Shown here piece by piece: positions 50,513-57,708 of a stretch of 57,708 nt of DNA; position 1 is the first letter of the stretch, and each line of letters opens with the position of its first letter. This DNA comes from an uncultured Thermomicrobia bacterium. GTDB lineage: Bacteria; Chloroflexota; Chloroflexia; Thermomicrobiales; JALYUS01. The translations under genes were made by a program, and so were the position numbers. Location of the stretch: positions 1-57,708 of the forward strand of contig CALBSO010000032.1 of assembly GCA_937968015.1 (NCBI GenBank). Reading direction: 5' to 3'. The notes beneath the pieces are model-generated. The model had not been told where the DNA came from. It saw only the letters and a list, made by a program, of their open reading frames with translations, and did not search any database.

Positions 50513-50993
50513 AGGAGATCGGGCGGTTCACGAATCGTCCCGACGATATGGGAGAAGGCTCCTGCAGAACCGCGCCCCGCGCGGTGGTCGGGTAGCGGCT
50601 TCCCAACGGTTGCAGCAACTCGAGGACATTGCCGTCGGGGTCTTTGCAGAAAGCGATCCGCACCGCTGGCGCATCATGCGGGAAGTCTTCGGGGAGGATA
50701 TGGAAAGGCACGCCGCGGGCTGACAGTGCGGCGTACGCGGCGTCGACATCCGCTACCTCCAGCGCCACATGTGCCCACCCCCGCGCACTGCCCGGTCCCT
50801 CCATCGCTGCCTCCTCGACCAACTCGATCGCGGTCGTCCCCGCATCGAGGAAGAGGATATCGTGCTCCGGGAAGCCGCCGAGAACCGACAGTCCGAGCGT
50901 CTCGGTGTAGAACTCCCGGAGCCGTGCGAAGTGCGTCGTGGCGAGCGCGATGTGGTGCGTCGCGAGGATGTGCAGACCTGTTTCTCTTCCCAT
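50493..50993 (-). CDS. VOC / glyoxalase-fold protein
   Basis: Encodes 166 residues from ATG 50993; an in-frame GTG at 51020 is the alternative. Two beta-alpha-beta-beta-beta halves: ATHHIALATTHFARLREFYT, LGLSVLGGFPEHDILFLDAG, then GWAHVALEVADVDAAYAALS and VRIAFCKDPDGNVLELLQPL, with possible metal ligands His (THHIAL), Glu (AIELVEE), His (WAHVAL) and Glu (VLELL). It is a dioxygenase, isomerase or resistance-type enzyme of unknown substrate. The family normally ends after ELLQPL; here about 35 extra residues read through a degenerate REP palindrome and overlap the convergent hydrolase gene by 20 bases. Confidence 0.85.
   Translation of the reverse strand: MGRETGLHILATHHIALATTHFARLREFYTETLGLSVLGGFPEHDILFLDAGTTAIELVEEAAMEGPGSARGWAHVALEVADVDAAYAALSARGVPFHILPEDFPHDAPAVRIAFCKDPDGNVLELLQPLGSRYPTTARGAVLQEPSPISSGRFVNRPISFISPKT
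50521..50541. repeat. Degenerate REP-like palindrome
   Basis: GGGCGGTTC-AC-GAATCGTCCC, a decayed relative of the element at 44173, located just past the hydrolase stop and inside the 3' end of the VOC coding frame. Confidence 0.45.
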
Positions 50994-51016
50994 TATTCCC
51001 AACCGAACCTCCCCGA

Positions 51017-52129
51017 TCACGGCAGCAACAGGTGCAGATCACCGAACTCATGCCAGAGATAGCGCTCCCGGAGCGCTTCCGCGTAGACAGCGTGGAGGTG
51101 GCCGCGACCCGCAAGCGCTTCCAGCATCGCGAGATGCGTCGCCTGCGGCTCGTGGAAGCCGGTGAGCAGCGCGTCCACCGCGCGGACGCCTCGCCGCGGC
51201 GTGACGATGAGGGTCGTCCACCCCTCGCCCGGATGCGTCGTCCCATCGGCCTCCGCGACGGTTTCGAGCGCCCGCACAACGGTCGTCCCGACCGCGATCA
51301 CGCGCCGCCCGCGCGCGTGGGCGGCGTTCACTGCCGCCGCCGTCTCAACCGGCACCCGGTAGAATTCCTCGTACGGGGGCTCGTGCGCTTCGAGGCTGGC
51401 GACGCCGGTATGGAGGATCAGCGGCGCAACCTGGATGCCGCGCGCGACGAGGCGTGTGATCAGTTCCGGGGTGAAGGCGCGCCCGGCGGAGGGCATCTCC
51501 GCGCTCCCCGGCTCGGTGGCGTAGACCGTCTGATAGTACGGGAGCGGCCACGCGGCATCCACATATCGGTAGCGGATCGGGAAGCCGTGCCGCTCCAGAT
51601 AGGCGGGCAGCGGTTGCGGCACGGCGAGCGTCGCGACCCACAGCCGCACGCGGGCGTCGGATAGATCGCGCTGATCGGGCCGGTACGGTGTGAGAAGCGT
51701 CATCGCGCCACCCTCCGGCAGACGCAACGTCTCGCCCGCCGTGCCGGTGAAGAGTGGGGCGGTGCCTCCTTCCCCCGGGATGCGCAGTTCCACCGTCCAC
51801 AGGTCGCCGGGGAGCCGTGTGGAGAGATGGACTTCCACTACCGTCCCGTCCGGGCGCGCCGCGAGCACCGCCGCGCTCATGGTGCCGCTTGTATTGATGA
51901 CGAGAACATCGCCCGCGCGGAGGAAGTCCGACAGGTCGCGGAAGCGCGCATGCACGATCCGATCGTCCGCGCGTGAGGAGACGAGCAGGCGGACCGCATC
52001 GCGCGTGAGGCCGCGCGCCTCCGGCGGCTCACTCGCCTCCAGTTCCTGCGGCAGGACGAAATCGAAGGGGACAATCGCCGGATCGAGCGCATCCATCGGT
52101 AGGCGCCGGGCGATCGGCGTAGCAATCAT
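51017..52129 (-). CDS. Divergent QueA-like protein (SAM:tRNA ribosyltransferase-isomerase family)
   Basis: Encodes 370 residues from ATG 52129 with AAGGAGGGATTCC upstream. Family signatures: FDFVLPQELEASEPPEARGL, VRLLVSSRADDRIVHARFRD, FLRAGDVLVINTSGTMSAAV, YYQTVYATEPGSAEMPSAG, RAFTPELITRLVARGIQVAP, VPVETAAAVNAAHARGRRVI and AVGTTVVRALETVAEAD. True QueA has TAGLHFT where this has SAGRAFT, NDTRVIPAR where this has NTSGTMSAA, and ends YGDAML where this has FGDLHLLL. These substitutions fall in the most conserved parts, so it may be a paralogue with a different substrate rather than the epoxyqueuosine enzyme. No tgt, queC-F or queG nearby. Downstream of an SDR by 28 bp. Confidence 0.85.
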   Translation of the reverse strand: MIATPIARRLPMDALDPAIVPFDFVLPQELEASEPPEARGLTRDAVRLLVSSRADDRIVHARFRDLSDFLRAGDVLVINTSGTMSAAVLAARPDGTVVEVHLSTRLPGDLWTVELRIPGEGGTAPLFTGTAGETLRLPEGGAMTLLTPYRPDQRDLSDARVRLWVATLAVPQPLPAYLERHGFPIRYRYVDAAWPLPYYQTVYATEPGSAEMPSAGRAFTPELITRLVARGIQVAPLILHTGVASLEAHEPPYEEFYRVPVETAAAVNAAHARGRRVIAVGTTVVRALETVAEADGTTHPGEGWTTLIVTPRRGVRAVDALLTGFHEPQATHLAMLEALAGRGHLHAVYAEALRERYLWHEFGDLHLLLP

Positions 52130-52157
52130 GGAATCCCTCCTTCCAAGTGATGACGAT

Positions 52158-52868
52158 TCACGATGCGGCCGCGGCCGCAACGGGCGCGGCGAGCGCCCGC
52201 GCGGCGTACCGGCCGCTGGGATTGCTGCCAGCGATCAGTGCGAGCAGGCCGGGCACGCTCGTCTGGGGCAGTGGGCGGTCGCTGATGTCCTCGCCGGGGA
52301 ATGCCTCTTGATGCATCTGGGTGCGCATGTCGCCCGGGTCCACCCAGTAGACGCGCAGCGCCGGGTTCTCCGCGGCGAGGACGTTGGAGAGTTGTTCGAG
52401 CGCCGCCTTGCTCGACCCGTAGCCGCCCCAGCCGGGGTACGGCTCGACCGCGGCGTCGCTCGTGATGTTCACGATGCGCGCGGTGCGCTTGAGCACGGAT
52501 TGGACCGCCTGGATAAGCGCGAGCGGCGCGAGCACGTTCGTCTGATAGACCCGCTCCAGCATGTCGAGCGGATAGTCGAGCAGCGTGGGCTGCGGGCTGG
52601 GGCCGAGGATGCTCGCGTTATTGACGAGGAGATCAAGTCCCCCGGCCCGCCGCGCGGCGTCGGCGAGCATCGCCCGGTGCATCGGATCGGTGATGTCGCC
52701 GGGGATGGCGATCACGGTCGTCCGCGCCGCGAGTGCAGTGTGTGCGGCCGCCAGCGCATCCGCCCCACGCGCATCGAGGATCAAGGTCCAGTCGTCGTCC
52801 GCGAGGGCGCGGGCGAGCGCGAGGCCGAGGCCGCGCGAGGCGCCGGTGATCAGTGCGACAGATTGCAT
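52158..52868 (-). CDS. Short-chain dehydrogenase/reductase
   Basis: Encodes 236 residues from ATG 52868 (AAGGAAGAGAGAAACCG upstream); longer open frames to 53042 have no support. SALITGASRGLGLALARAL is the cofactor loop, NNAS replaces the usual NNAG, then IVNITSDAAVEPYPGWGGYG with the catalytic Ser, YGSSKAALEQL (Tyr/Lys), and VYWVDPGDMRTQMHQEAFPG. This subtype ('PGDMRTxMHQ', with a Met/His-rich tail) is widespread in actinobacteria and Chloroflexota with no known substrate. It precedes the QueA-like gene by 28 bp in the same orientation; the pair recurring together would argue for a joint function. Confidence 0.9.
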   Translation of the reverse strand: MQSVALITGASRGLGLALARALADDDWTLILDARGADALAAAHTALAARTTVIAIPGDITDPMHRAMLADAARRAGGLDLLVNNASILGPSPQPTLLDYPLDMLERVYQTNVLAPLALIQAVQSVLKRTARIVNITSDAAVEPYPGWGGYGSSKAALEQLSNVLAAENPALRVYWVDPGDMRTQMHQEAFPGEDISDRPLPQTSVPGLLALIAGSNPSGRYAARALAAPVAAAAAS

Positions 52869-53014
52869 CGGTTTCTCTCTTCCTTTGGCGGTGCGCCAAT
52901 CCTTCTCTGCACCGCGGTAATCACGATCGGACCATCCCATGCGCCGAGTATGCGCCGTGATGCGGGCCGGAACATCGGCGGGTCGGCCAGATGCATGCGG
53001 GACAAACCGACAGG

Positions 53015-53040
53015 GGCGCCTGTCGCTTCCGACAGGCGCC
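53015..53040. terminator. Terminator-like hairpin downstream of the two-component genes
   Basis: A perfect 11-bp GC-rich stem, GGCGCCTGTCG and CGACAGGCGCC, with a CTTC loop, about 73 bases after the response-regulator stop. No U-run, but it separates the two-component operon from the SDR/QueA unit. Confidence 0.6.
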
Positions 53041-53112
53041 ACAGATCGGCGTGGACGCTACAGGAGTTGGCAGAATGGTCGCCGCAGCCAGGGAAGATTG
53101 GTGGAGCAGGCT

Positions 53113-53736
53113 TCAGAGGAGGTGGCGCTGGGTCGCGAGGGCGACCGCGTGCGTCCGGCTCGTGGCGCCGAGTTTGGTGAAGATCGAGGTGACGTGGAAG
53201 CGAACGGTGCGCTCCGAGATGGAGAGGGTGCGCCCGATCTCCTTGTTGGACATCCCCACGGTGATCAAACGCAGGACCTCATATTCGCGCGCACTCAGGC
53301 CACCATCACCACGCCGTGAGGTACGGACCGCGGCAACTAACCGCGCCGCGACACGCGGCTCAATATAGGATCCGTCGGCAGCCACCGACCGGATCGCCCG
53401 GGCGATCTCCTCCACCGGCGCACCCTTGAGAAGATAGCCACTCGCCCCAGCCTCGATCGCGCCGAAGACCCGCTCGTCGGTGTCATAGGCAGTGAAGATG
53501 AGCACCCGCGTGGCCGGGCTGGCCGCCGCGATGCCGGGGATCGCCGCGACGCCGTCCTCCCCTGACAATTCCAGATCGAGCAACACCACGTCGGGGTGCA
53601 GGGGCCCGATCCGCGCGAGCGCCTCCTCGGCGCTCCCCGCCGCACCGACGACGGTGAAGTCCGCTTCGTCTTCCAACACCGTCACAAGCCCCTGCCGCAC
53701 GATCGGGTGGTCATCCACGACGAAGATGCGGATCAC
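53113..53736 (-). CDS. NarL/FixJ-type response regulator
   Basis: Encodes 207 residues from ATG 53736, overlapping the histidine kinase stop by four bases (ATGA). Receiver domain: IRIFVVDDHPIVRQGLVTVL with acidic pocket DD, phospho-acceptor Asp in VVLLDLELSGEDG (about residue 54), LIFTAYD (Thr switch) and LLKGAP (Lys). C-terminal LuxR HTH: LSAREYEVLRLITVGMSNKE, LSISERTVRFHVTSIFTKLG (about 145-205). The kinase next door phosphorylates it, and it then binds promoters. The output genes are unknown; the adjacent S9 peptidase or SDR unit are candidates. Confidence 0.95.
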   Translation of the reverse strand: MIRIFVVDDHPIVRQGLVTVLEDEADFTVVGAAGSAEEALARIGPLHPDVVLLDLELSGEDGVAAIPGIAAASPATRVLIFTAYDTDERVFGAIEAGASGYLLKGAPVEEIARAIRSVAADGSYIEPRVAARLVAAVRTSRRGDGGLSAREYEVLRLITVGMSNKEIGRTLSISERTVRFHVTSIFTKLGATSRTHAVALATQRHLL

Positions 53737-54923
53737 GGCTGGTCGTCCTCTGGCAGCGGCACGGTGACGCGTACCGCCGTACCGCGCCCGGAGCGCCCCT
53801 CGATGCGCAGGGCGCCCCCCAAGAGGCGTGCCCGCTCGCGCATGCCGAGGAGCCCGTACCTCCCCTCATGCCTCACGGTCGCATCGAAGCCTTGTCCATC
53901 ATCCCGGACGGTCAGAAGGACGTGCAACCAGCGCGTGCGCACGGTGATCGCTACGTCCGTGGCGTGGGCATGCTGGCGCACATTCGCCAGCGCCTCCTGC
54001 GCGATGCGGAAGAGTTCGGCCTCGATCCGTAGTGGCAGGTGCAGGTCGCCGTCCGCATGCACATTGACACGGATGCCGGTCTCCGAAGTAAAGGCGCGCC
54101 CGGTCGCACTGAGCGCCTCCACGAGCGACTTCCCCGCCAGGGGCAGGGTGCGCAGGTCGAGGACCGAGCGACGTGCCTCCTCAAGGCTCGCGCGGCAGAG
54201 TATCAGCGCCTGGTCCAGCCGCTCCCGTGCGCGCGGGGGATCGCGTTCCAAGAGGGTGAGGCCACCCTCGATGTGCAGCGCGATGGCGGTCAGCCCCTGC
54301 GCCAGCGTGTCGTGGATCTCGCGGGCGATGCGGGTGCGTTCTTCGGCACGCGCCAGGCGGGTGCTCTCCTCCGCCAGGCGGGCGCGCTCGATGGCAATGC
54401 CGACCTGGTTGGCGACCGTCGAGAGGAGACGCAACTCCTCCTGCGTCAGTTGCCGCCATGAGGGGCTCGTGACATTCATAATGCCCAGCGGCGTGTCCCG
54501 GAAGTAGAGAGGGATACTGGCATGATAGCGAAGTCCCTGAGTCAAATCGACCGCCTGCGCTTGCACGGCCGGGCGCAGGCGGCTGCATTCCAGCACATCA
54601 ATGTTCTCGGGGGTGAGTTTCCCGCGTTGGAAGGACTGGATGCACCAACAGGAATGGCCGGTCATGCGGACCGGCTCCTGAAGATAGGGCGGGAGATGCT
54701 GCGCGGCGGCGCTGTAGAAGTGGTGCGTCTCCGGGTCGAGGAGCCAGACCCAGCCGGTCTCGAGCCCTAAGAGATCGGCGACGAGGGCGAGCGTGCGCTC
54801 CAGCGCCTCGCGGACATCGAGCGCGCTGTTGAGCGCCTCCGCCACGGCATTGAGGATGCGCAATTCGTGCGCCCGTTGCCGTGGCGACGCGGGATCGTGG
54901 GGCCGGTCGTGCGCTCCGGTCAT
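53733..54923 (-). CDS. GAF-domain sensor histidine kinase (NarX/DesK-type)
   Basis: Encodes 396 residues from ATG 54923. An N-terminal helix (LRILNAVAEALNSALDVREA) leads into a GAF domain (about 25-185; LALVADLLGLETGWVWLLDP, YHASIPLYFRDTPLGIMNVT). The dimerisation/phospho-acceptor HisKA_3 box is RIAREIHDTLAQGLTAIALH (His about residue 203) and the HATPase has ELFRIAQEALANVRQHAHAT, DDGQGFD and GLLGMRERARLLGG. There is no membrane segment, so it is a cytoplasmic sensor. The GAF carries HSCWC and, about 20 residues on, LECSRL: three cysteines that could hold an iron-sulfur cluster or act as a redox switch. Overlaps the response regulator gene by four bases. Confidence 0.93.
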   Translation of the reverse strand: MTGAHDRPHDPASPRQRAHELRILNAVAEALNSALDVREALERTLALVADLLGLETGWVWLLDPETHHFYSAAAQHLPPYLQEPVRMTGHSCWCIQSFQRGKLTPENIDVLECSRLRPAVQAQAVDLTQGLRYHASIPLYFRDTPLGIMNVTSPSWRQLTQEELRLLSTVANQVGIAIERARLAEESTRLARAEERTRIAREIHDTLAQGLTAIALHIEGGLTLLERDPPRARERLDQALILCRASLEEARRSVLDLRTLPLAGKSLVEALSATGRAFTSETGIRVNVHADGDLHLPLRIEAELFRIAQEALANVRQHAHATDVAITVRTRWLHVLLTVRDDGQGFDATVRHEGRYGLLGMRERARLLGGALRIEGRSGRGTAVRVTVPLPEDDQP

Positions 54924-54939
54924 CCCTCACCCTCGACCG

Positions 54940-54993
54940 CTCTCCATCGCCGTATGGAACTGAAACATACGGTGATCTGTGGGCGATGGAGAG
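54940..54993. repeat. Hairpin of the CCCCTCTCC family (copy 3)
   Basis: CTCTCCATCGCC pairs with GGCGATGGAGAG across a 30-base loop, directly upstream of the histidine kinase start. The arms are almost identical to those of copy 2 (46572). Confidence 0.6.
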
Positions 54994-55030
54994 GGGAGAA
55001 AATGCGGAACTTCATCGTTCTCTTCTTGCT

Positions 55031-55064
55031 CCCCTCTCTCGTGCTTGTCAGCACGAGAGAGGGG
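55031..55064. terminator. Perfect hairpin after the S9 peptidase (CCCCTCTC family, copy 4)
   Basis: CCCCTCTCTCGTGCT and AGCACGAGAGAGGGG, 15-bp perfect stem with a TGTC loop, 8 bases after the peptidase stop on the minus strand. It probably ends the peptidase transcript before the two-component operon. Confidence 0.65.
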
Positions 55065-55071
55065 GCGAGGT

Positions 55072-56937
55072 CTATACGAACCGATCAAACCAGTCGCAGA
55101 CGCGTTGGGCGAGGTCGAGTTGGTGCGCGCGCTCGTGGAATCCGTGCTTCTGACGCGGATAGATGACCAGTTCCGTCTCGACGCCCGCGCCCTTGAGCCC
55201 CCAGTGAAACTCCTGTGCCTGCGTGATCGGCACGCGCTTGTCCGCGTCGCCGCCGACGAGGAGCGTGGGGGTTTTCACTTTGCCGACATAGCGGATCGGC
55301 GAGCGCTCCCAGACCTGATCGGGCTCCTGGTGGACGAGGCCGATGTTCCACGCGTTCGCCGGGCCGATGTCCGTCGTGCCGATCTTGCTCACCCAGTTCG
55401 TCGGCGGCGCACCCGCGACCGCCGCCTTGAAGCGATCGGTGTGCCCAACGACCCACGCCGTCATGAAGCCACCGTATGACCAGCCGCAGACGCCGAGCCG
55501 ATCCGGGTCCGCGATCCCTTCGGCAATCAGGTAGTCCACGCCCGCCATGATGTCCTGAGAGTCGCCGCCGCCGAAGTCGTAGCGATTGGCGCGCGTGAAG
55601 GCCGCGCCGCGCCCGGTCGAGCCACGCGGGTTCGGCAGCAACACCGCGTAGCCGCGCGCCGCGAGCGCCTGCCCCCAATTGTGCGCGCCCATCCCCGATC
55701 GCGGGCTGGAGACGCCCGCCGGGCCGCCGTGAATCTGCACGATCAGCGGCAAGGGTGCGTTCCCTTTCCGCTCCGGTGGCAGGAGCAGCCATCCTTCGAT
55801 CTTCATGCCATCCGCCGCCTGCCAACTGATCTGCTCCATCGGCGCGAGCCTCACCTCGGCGAGTTGTGGGTTGAGGTCGGTTACGGAGCGAGCCACATCA
55901 TCACCCCGTAGCGCGAAGACCTCCGCCGGGTGATCCGGCAAGGCGCAGGTGAAGGCAATCGTCTCATCCGCGACGCCCACGCTGTCAATCCAGCCACCGG
56001 GGGGAGTGCTGAGTTCGCTGCCAGCGGCCGGCTGCCCGCCGCGTGCTACCAGTGAGAGTTGACCGGCGACGCGGTTGACGATGAGATGATCACCTTGCCA
56101 GCCCGCCCATGTGGGGGTCGTGTCATCGTCATCGAGAGGGCGGACGGCGTTGTCGGCCGCGTCAATGATGAAGATGCGGGCGTGACTCGGGTCCGGCAGT
56201 TGCGACGCGACGACGAGCATCCGCTTCCCGTCCGCCGACCATGCCAGTTGACTTACCCCCATGCCAAGGCCGGAGAGCAATTCCTGCTCGTCGCCGGCGC
56301 CATCCATCCGCCAGCGAAGGAGGCGGACATTGCCGTGCGTCGCCGCGAGGTCTTCCGAGGGCGAGACGGCGGCGACGATCTCCGCACCATCAGGCGAGAA
56401 AGCGAAGGCCCAAACATGCCCCGCCGCCGGGCCGAGCACAACCGGCGCGCCGCCGTACGCCGGGACGACGGCAACGGCGTGTGGCCGCCATTGCTCGCTC
56501 CAGACCTTGACATCGCTCTTCGGCTCATCTTCCGCCGCGAGCGCGCGACGGCGAGCGGTGAAGGCGATTGCCCGCCCGTCGGGCCGCCATACCGGGTTCG
56601 CCACGCCGCCGAGCAGTTCGGTCAGCCGCACCGGTTCCCCACCGGAAGCCGCCACACGATGCAGTTGCGCCTCGCCCCGCTTGACGCGATCGGACAGAAA
56701 GGCCAGCGTCGCGCCATCCGGCGACCAGCGCGGCGCGACATTGTTGTGCTCGCTCCCGGTTACGGCGCGCGGCGCGGCGCTCCCGTCGGTGGGCACGACA
56801 TAGAGCGCGCTCGTCGGATCGGTCTGCCGGTGCCCGACGGGCGCGAGACAGAAAGCGACCTGACTGCCATCCGGCGCGACCTGCACATCGGATGGGGTGC
56901 GGACATCGAGAGCAACATCGGGCGTGAACGGTCGCAT
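55072..56937 (-). CDS. S9-family prolyl oligopeptidase / acylaminoacyl-peptidase-like
   Basis: Encodes 621 residues from ATG 56937. The N-terminal 370 residues form a WD40-like beta-propeller (repeated PDGSQVAFC, PRWSPDGATLAFLSDR, NPVWRPDGRAIAFT blades). The C-terminal alpha/beta hydrolase has the nucleophile GVCGWSYGGFMTAWVVG, the acid in GGDADKRVPITQAQEF and the His in QKHGFHERAHQ, a full Ser-Asp-His triad. LPLIVQIHGGPAGVSSPRSG is the oxyanion region. No signal peptide, so cytoplasmic; it would degrade short peptides or remove N-acylated residues. It is upstream of the two-component genes on the same strand but separated by two hairpins. Confidence 0.94.
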   Translation of the reverse strand: MRPFTPDVALDVRTPSDVQVAPDGSQVAFCLAPVGHRQTDPTSALYVVPTDGSAAPRAVTGSEHNNVAPRWSPDGATLAFLSDRVKRGEAQLHRVAASGGEPVRLTELLGGVANPVWRPDGRAIAFTARRRALAAEDEPKSDVKVWSEQWRPHAVAVVPAYGGAPVVLGPAAGHVWAFAFSPDGAEIVAAVSPSEDLAATHGNVRLLRWRMDGAGDEQELLSGLGMGVSQLAWSADGKRMLVVASQLPDPSHARIFIIDAADNAVRPLDDDDTTPTWAGWQGDHLIVNRVAGQLSLVARGGQPAAGSELSTPPGGWIDSVGVADETIAFTCALPDHPAEVFALRGDDVARSVTDLNPQLAEVRLAPMEQISWQAADGMKIEGWLLLPPERKGNAPLPLIVQIHGGPAGVSSPRSGMGAHNWGQALAARGYAVLLPNPRGSTGRGAAFTRANRYDFGGGDSQDIMAGVDYLIAEGIADPDRLGVCGWSYGGFMTAWVVGHTDRFKAAVAGAPPTNWVSKIGTTDIGPANAWNIGLVHQEPDQVWERSPIRYVGKVKTPTLLVGGDADKRVPITQAQEFHWGLKGAGVETELVIYPRQKHGFHERAHQLDLAQRVCDWFDRFV

Positions 56938-56946
56938 AGTTCCTCA

Positions 56947-56981
56947 CAGTCGTCAGTCGGCGGTCGTTGGTCGGCATCGGG
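56947..56981. repeat. Heptanucleotide array 12
   Basis: CAGTCGT, CAGTCGG, CGGTCGT, TGGTCGG, CATCGGG, ten bases upstream of the S9 peptidase ATG, i.e. within its 5' leader. Confidence 0.6.
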
Positions 56982-57126
56982 CGAGCGCGGCGACATTCGC
57001 ATGATAGCAGGTGTCGCGTGATACTCGTCCTCCGTACGGAGGGTAGCGTCCTACCGGCAGCACGGCACGGTGAAACCGATCCCGCACATCGTCTCGATCA
57101 TTACATCCGTGGGTGCCATGAAGGCA

Positions 57127-57618
57127 TCACTGCCCTTGGGCGCGCTCCATCGCCCTTTCGATTGCACTCGGCAAGCGAGTCTCGAAATCGAGGATACCGA
57201 CCCACTCCGGGCGGATGAAAATGCGCGCCATGCGTGGGCAGATCGGGAGGAGTTGGTCAAGCCACGCCTGCCCTGCTTCTTCCCCGGAGACCCGCTTGAT
57301 CATCGCCGCGTACTCGGGTGCGATTCCCTCGACGGTGTCGGTGTGCACCGTGCCGCGAATCATCAACACCTTGTAGGGCGCGGTATCACTATCAATCGTC
57401 AGGGCGATCTTCACGCCGTCACGCAGCACTTTCATCTTCGGCGCGTCAGGCGGTGTGCCCAGCACAATCTCCTCACCATTCCAGTGGAAGCCGATGGGGA
57501 CGATGCGTGGCGTCCCATCGCGCCAGTTGTACGCCAGCCGTGCCGGTATCGTCGATTGCAACAGCCCCTGCGCGACCGGGTCGTTGAGGAGCGTGATATC
57601 CCCTTGTCGTGTCGGCAT
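57127..57618 (-). CDS. Pyridoxamine 5'-phosphate oxidase-like FMN/F420-binding split-barrel protein
   Basis: Encodes 163 residues from ATG 57618 (GGAAGGACAGGGCG upstream); an open extension to 57678 has no site. PARLAYNWRDGTPRIVPIGF, HWNGEEIVLGTPPDAPKMKV, LRDGVKIALTIDSDTAPYKV and MIRGTVHTDTVEGIAPEYAA follow the order of the PNPOx-like flavin-reductase split barrel; such small proteins bind FMN, F420 or heme. Substrate unknown. There is a good promoter about 56 bases upstream at the window edge. The about 190 bp between its stop and the S9 peptidase start holds only repeat array 12. Confidence 0.87.
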   Translation of the reverse strand: MPTRQGDITLLNDPVAQGLLQSTIPARLAYNWRDGTPRIVPIGFHWNGEEIVLGTPPDAPKMKVLRDGVKIALTIDSDTAPYKVLMIRGTVHTDTVEGIAPEYAAMIKRVSGEEAGQAWLDQLLPICPRMARIFIRPEWVGILDFETRLPSAIERAMERAQGQ

Positions 57619-57673
57619 CGCCCTGTCCTTCCTTTGCGCGTGTTGCCACACCCCCATTGACACATCCGCATAC

Positions 57674-57703
57674 ATCATACATACTGATATACGTATAGAT
57701 CAA
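57674..57703 (-). promoter_or_regulatory. Sigma70-type promoter for the split-barrel gene, with a TATACGTATA palindrome in the spacer
   Basis: Reading the minus strand, TTGATC (57703-57698) and TATGAT (57679-57674) are 18 bases apart in an AT-rich patch. The 10-base palindrome TATACGTATA (57688-57697) lies between the boxes and could be a repressor site. Confidence 0.55.
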
Positions 57704-57708
57704 GGTGT

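Noticed and set aside
55031..55064. Palindromic attachment or insertion-sequence end
   Set aside because: No transposase, target duplication or second end is visible; the position right after a stop fits a terminator.

Overview
The window is high-GC bacterial DNA, densely coded, with strong AGGAGG-type ribosome-binding sites. The gene content suggests Chloroflexota, possibly a Thermomicrobia-like lineage: large LuxR-type ATPase regulators, Tat-dependent solute-binding lipoproteins, a CysM/JAMM/sulfur-carrier operon, a DUF1537 kinase and TcuA-like flavoproteins. That placement is inference; there is no rRNA or ribosomal marker. I recognised no tRNA, rRNA, CRISPR, insertion sequence, phage gene or replication origin.

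Layout. (1) 1-9.6 kb, minus strand: the left end cuts a LuxR/AAA ATPase regulator. It is followed by a same-strand run of small-molecule enzymes: a SnoaL-fold protein, a frameshifted ketopantoate-reductase-like gene, three class I methyltransferases, an FAD monooxygenase, a frameshifted DinB-like gene, three antibiotic-biosynthesis-monooxygenase-fold (ABM) proteins and a Tat-exported protein. A divergent XRE/NB-ARC/TPR regulator (9.9-12.4 kb) bounds the run. A fourth methyltransferase and an IclR regulator lie beyond it. (2) 15-18.6 kb: a peroxiredoxin, then a cysM - JAMM protease - ThiS/E1/rhodanese fusion operon, predicted to make cysteine from a protein thiocarboxylate, closed by a strong terminator. 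(3) 18.7-28.2 kb: an MFS transporter, a peptide importer (binding protein plus two permeases, no ATPase), a serine hydrolase, TetR, amidohydrolase, signal peptidase I and a 58-codon tatA. (4) 28.3-36.5 kb: a DUF1537 four-carbon-acid-sugar kinase with its broken dehydrogenase partner, an orphan molybdenum hydroxylase large subunit, a RelE/ParE-type toxin-antitoxin pair and a second full-length LuxR/AAA regulator that lacks a normal start codon. (5) 36.6-44.1 kb: a small repeat-containing secreted protein, a peptidase S51 homologue, an SDR, an enolase-superfamily enzyme, GNAT, a two-subunit TPP decarboxylase and a TcuA-like flavoprotein; this looks like acid catabolism. (6) 44.7-57.7 kb: an LplABC-type sugar importer without ATPase, an alpha/beta hydrolase, a VOC protein, a divergent QueA homologue, an SDR, a NarL-type two-component pair, an S9 peptidase and an FMN-binding split-barrel protein.

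The most unusual non-coding feature is a family of at least 12 degenerate tandem heptanucleotide arrays in the intergenic spaces from 15.6 kb to 57 kb. Eight of them overlap a stop codon, so several proteins end in residues encoded by the repeat. A second family of hairpins, most sharing a CCCCTCTC-type arm, occupies other spacers. The most interesting protein system is the cysteine operon: the ubiquitin-like sulfur carrier is fused to its own activating enzyme with the Gly-Gly buried inside the chain, next to a JAMM protease that could free it. Decay is frequent: two single-base frameshifts, one internal deletion, one regulator cut off after 44 codons and one lost start codon. Any of the frameshifts could also be assembly error.
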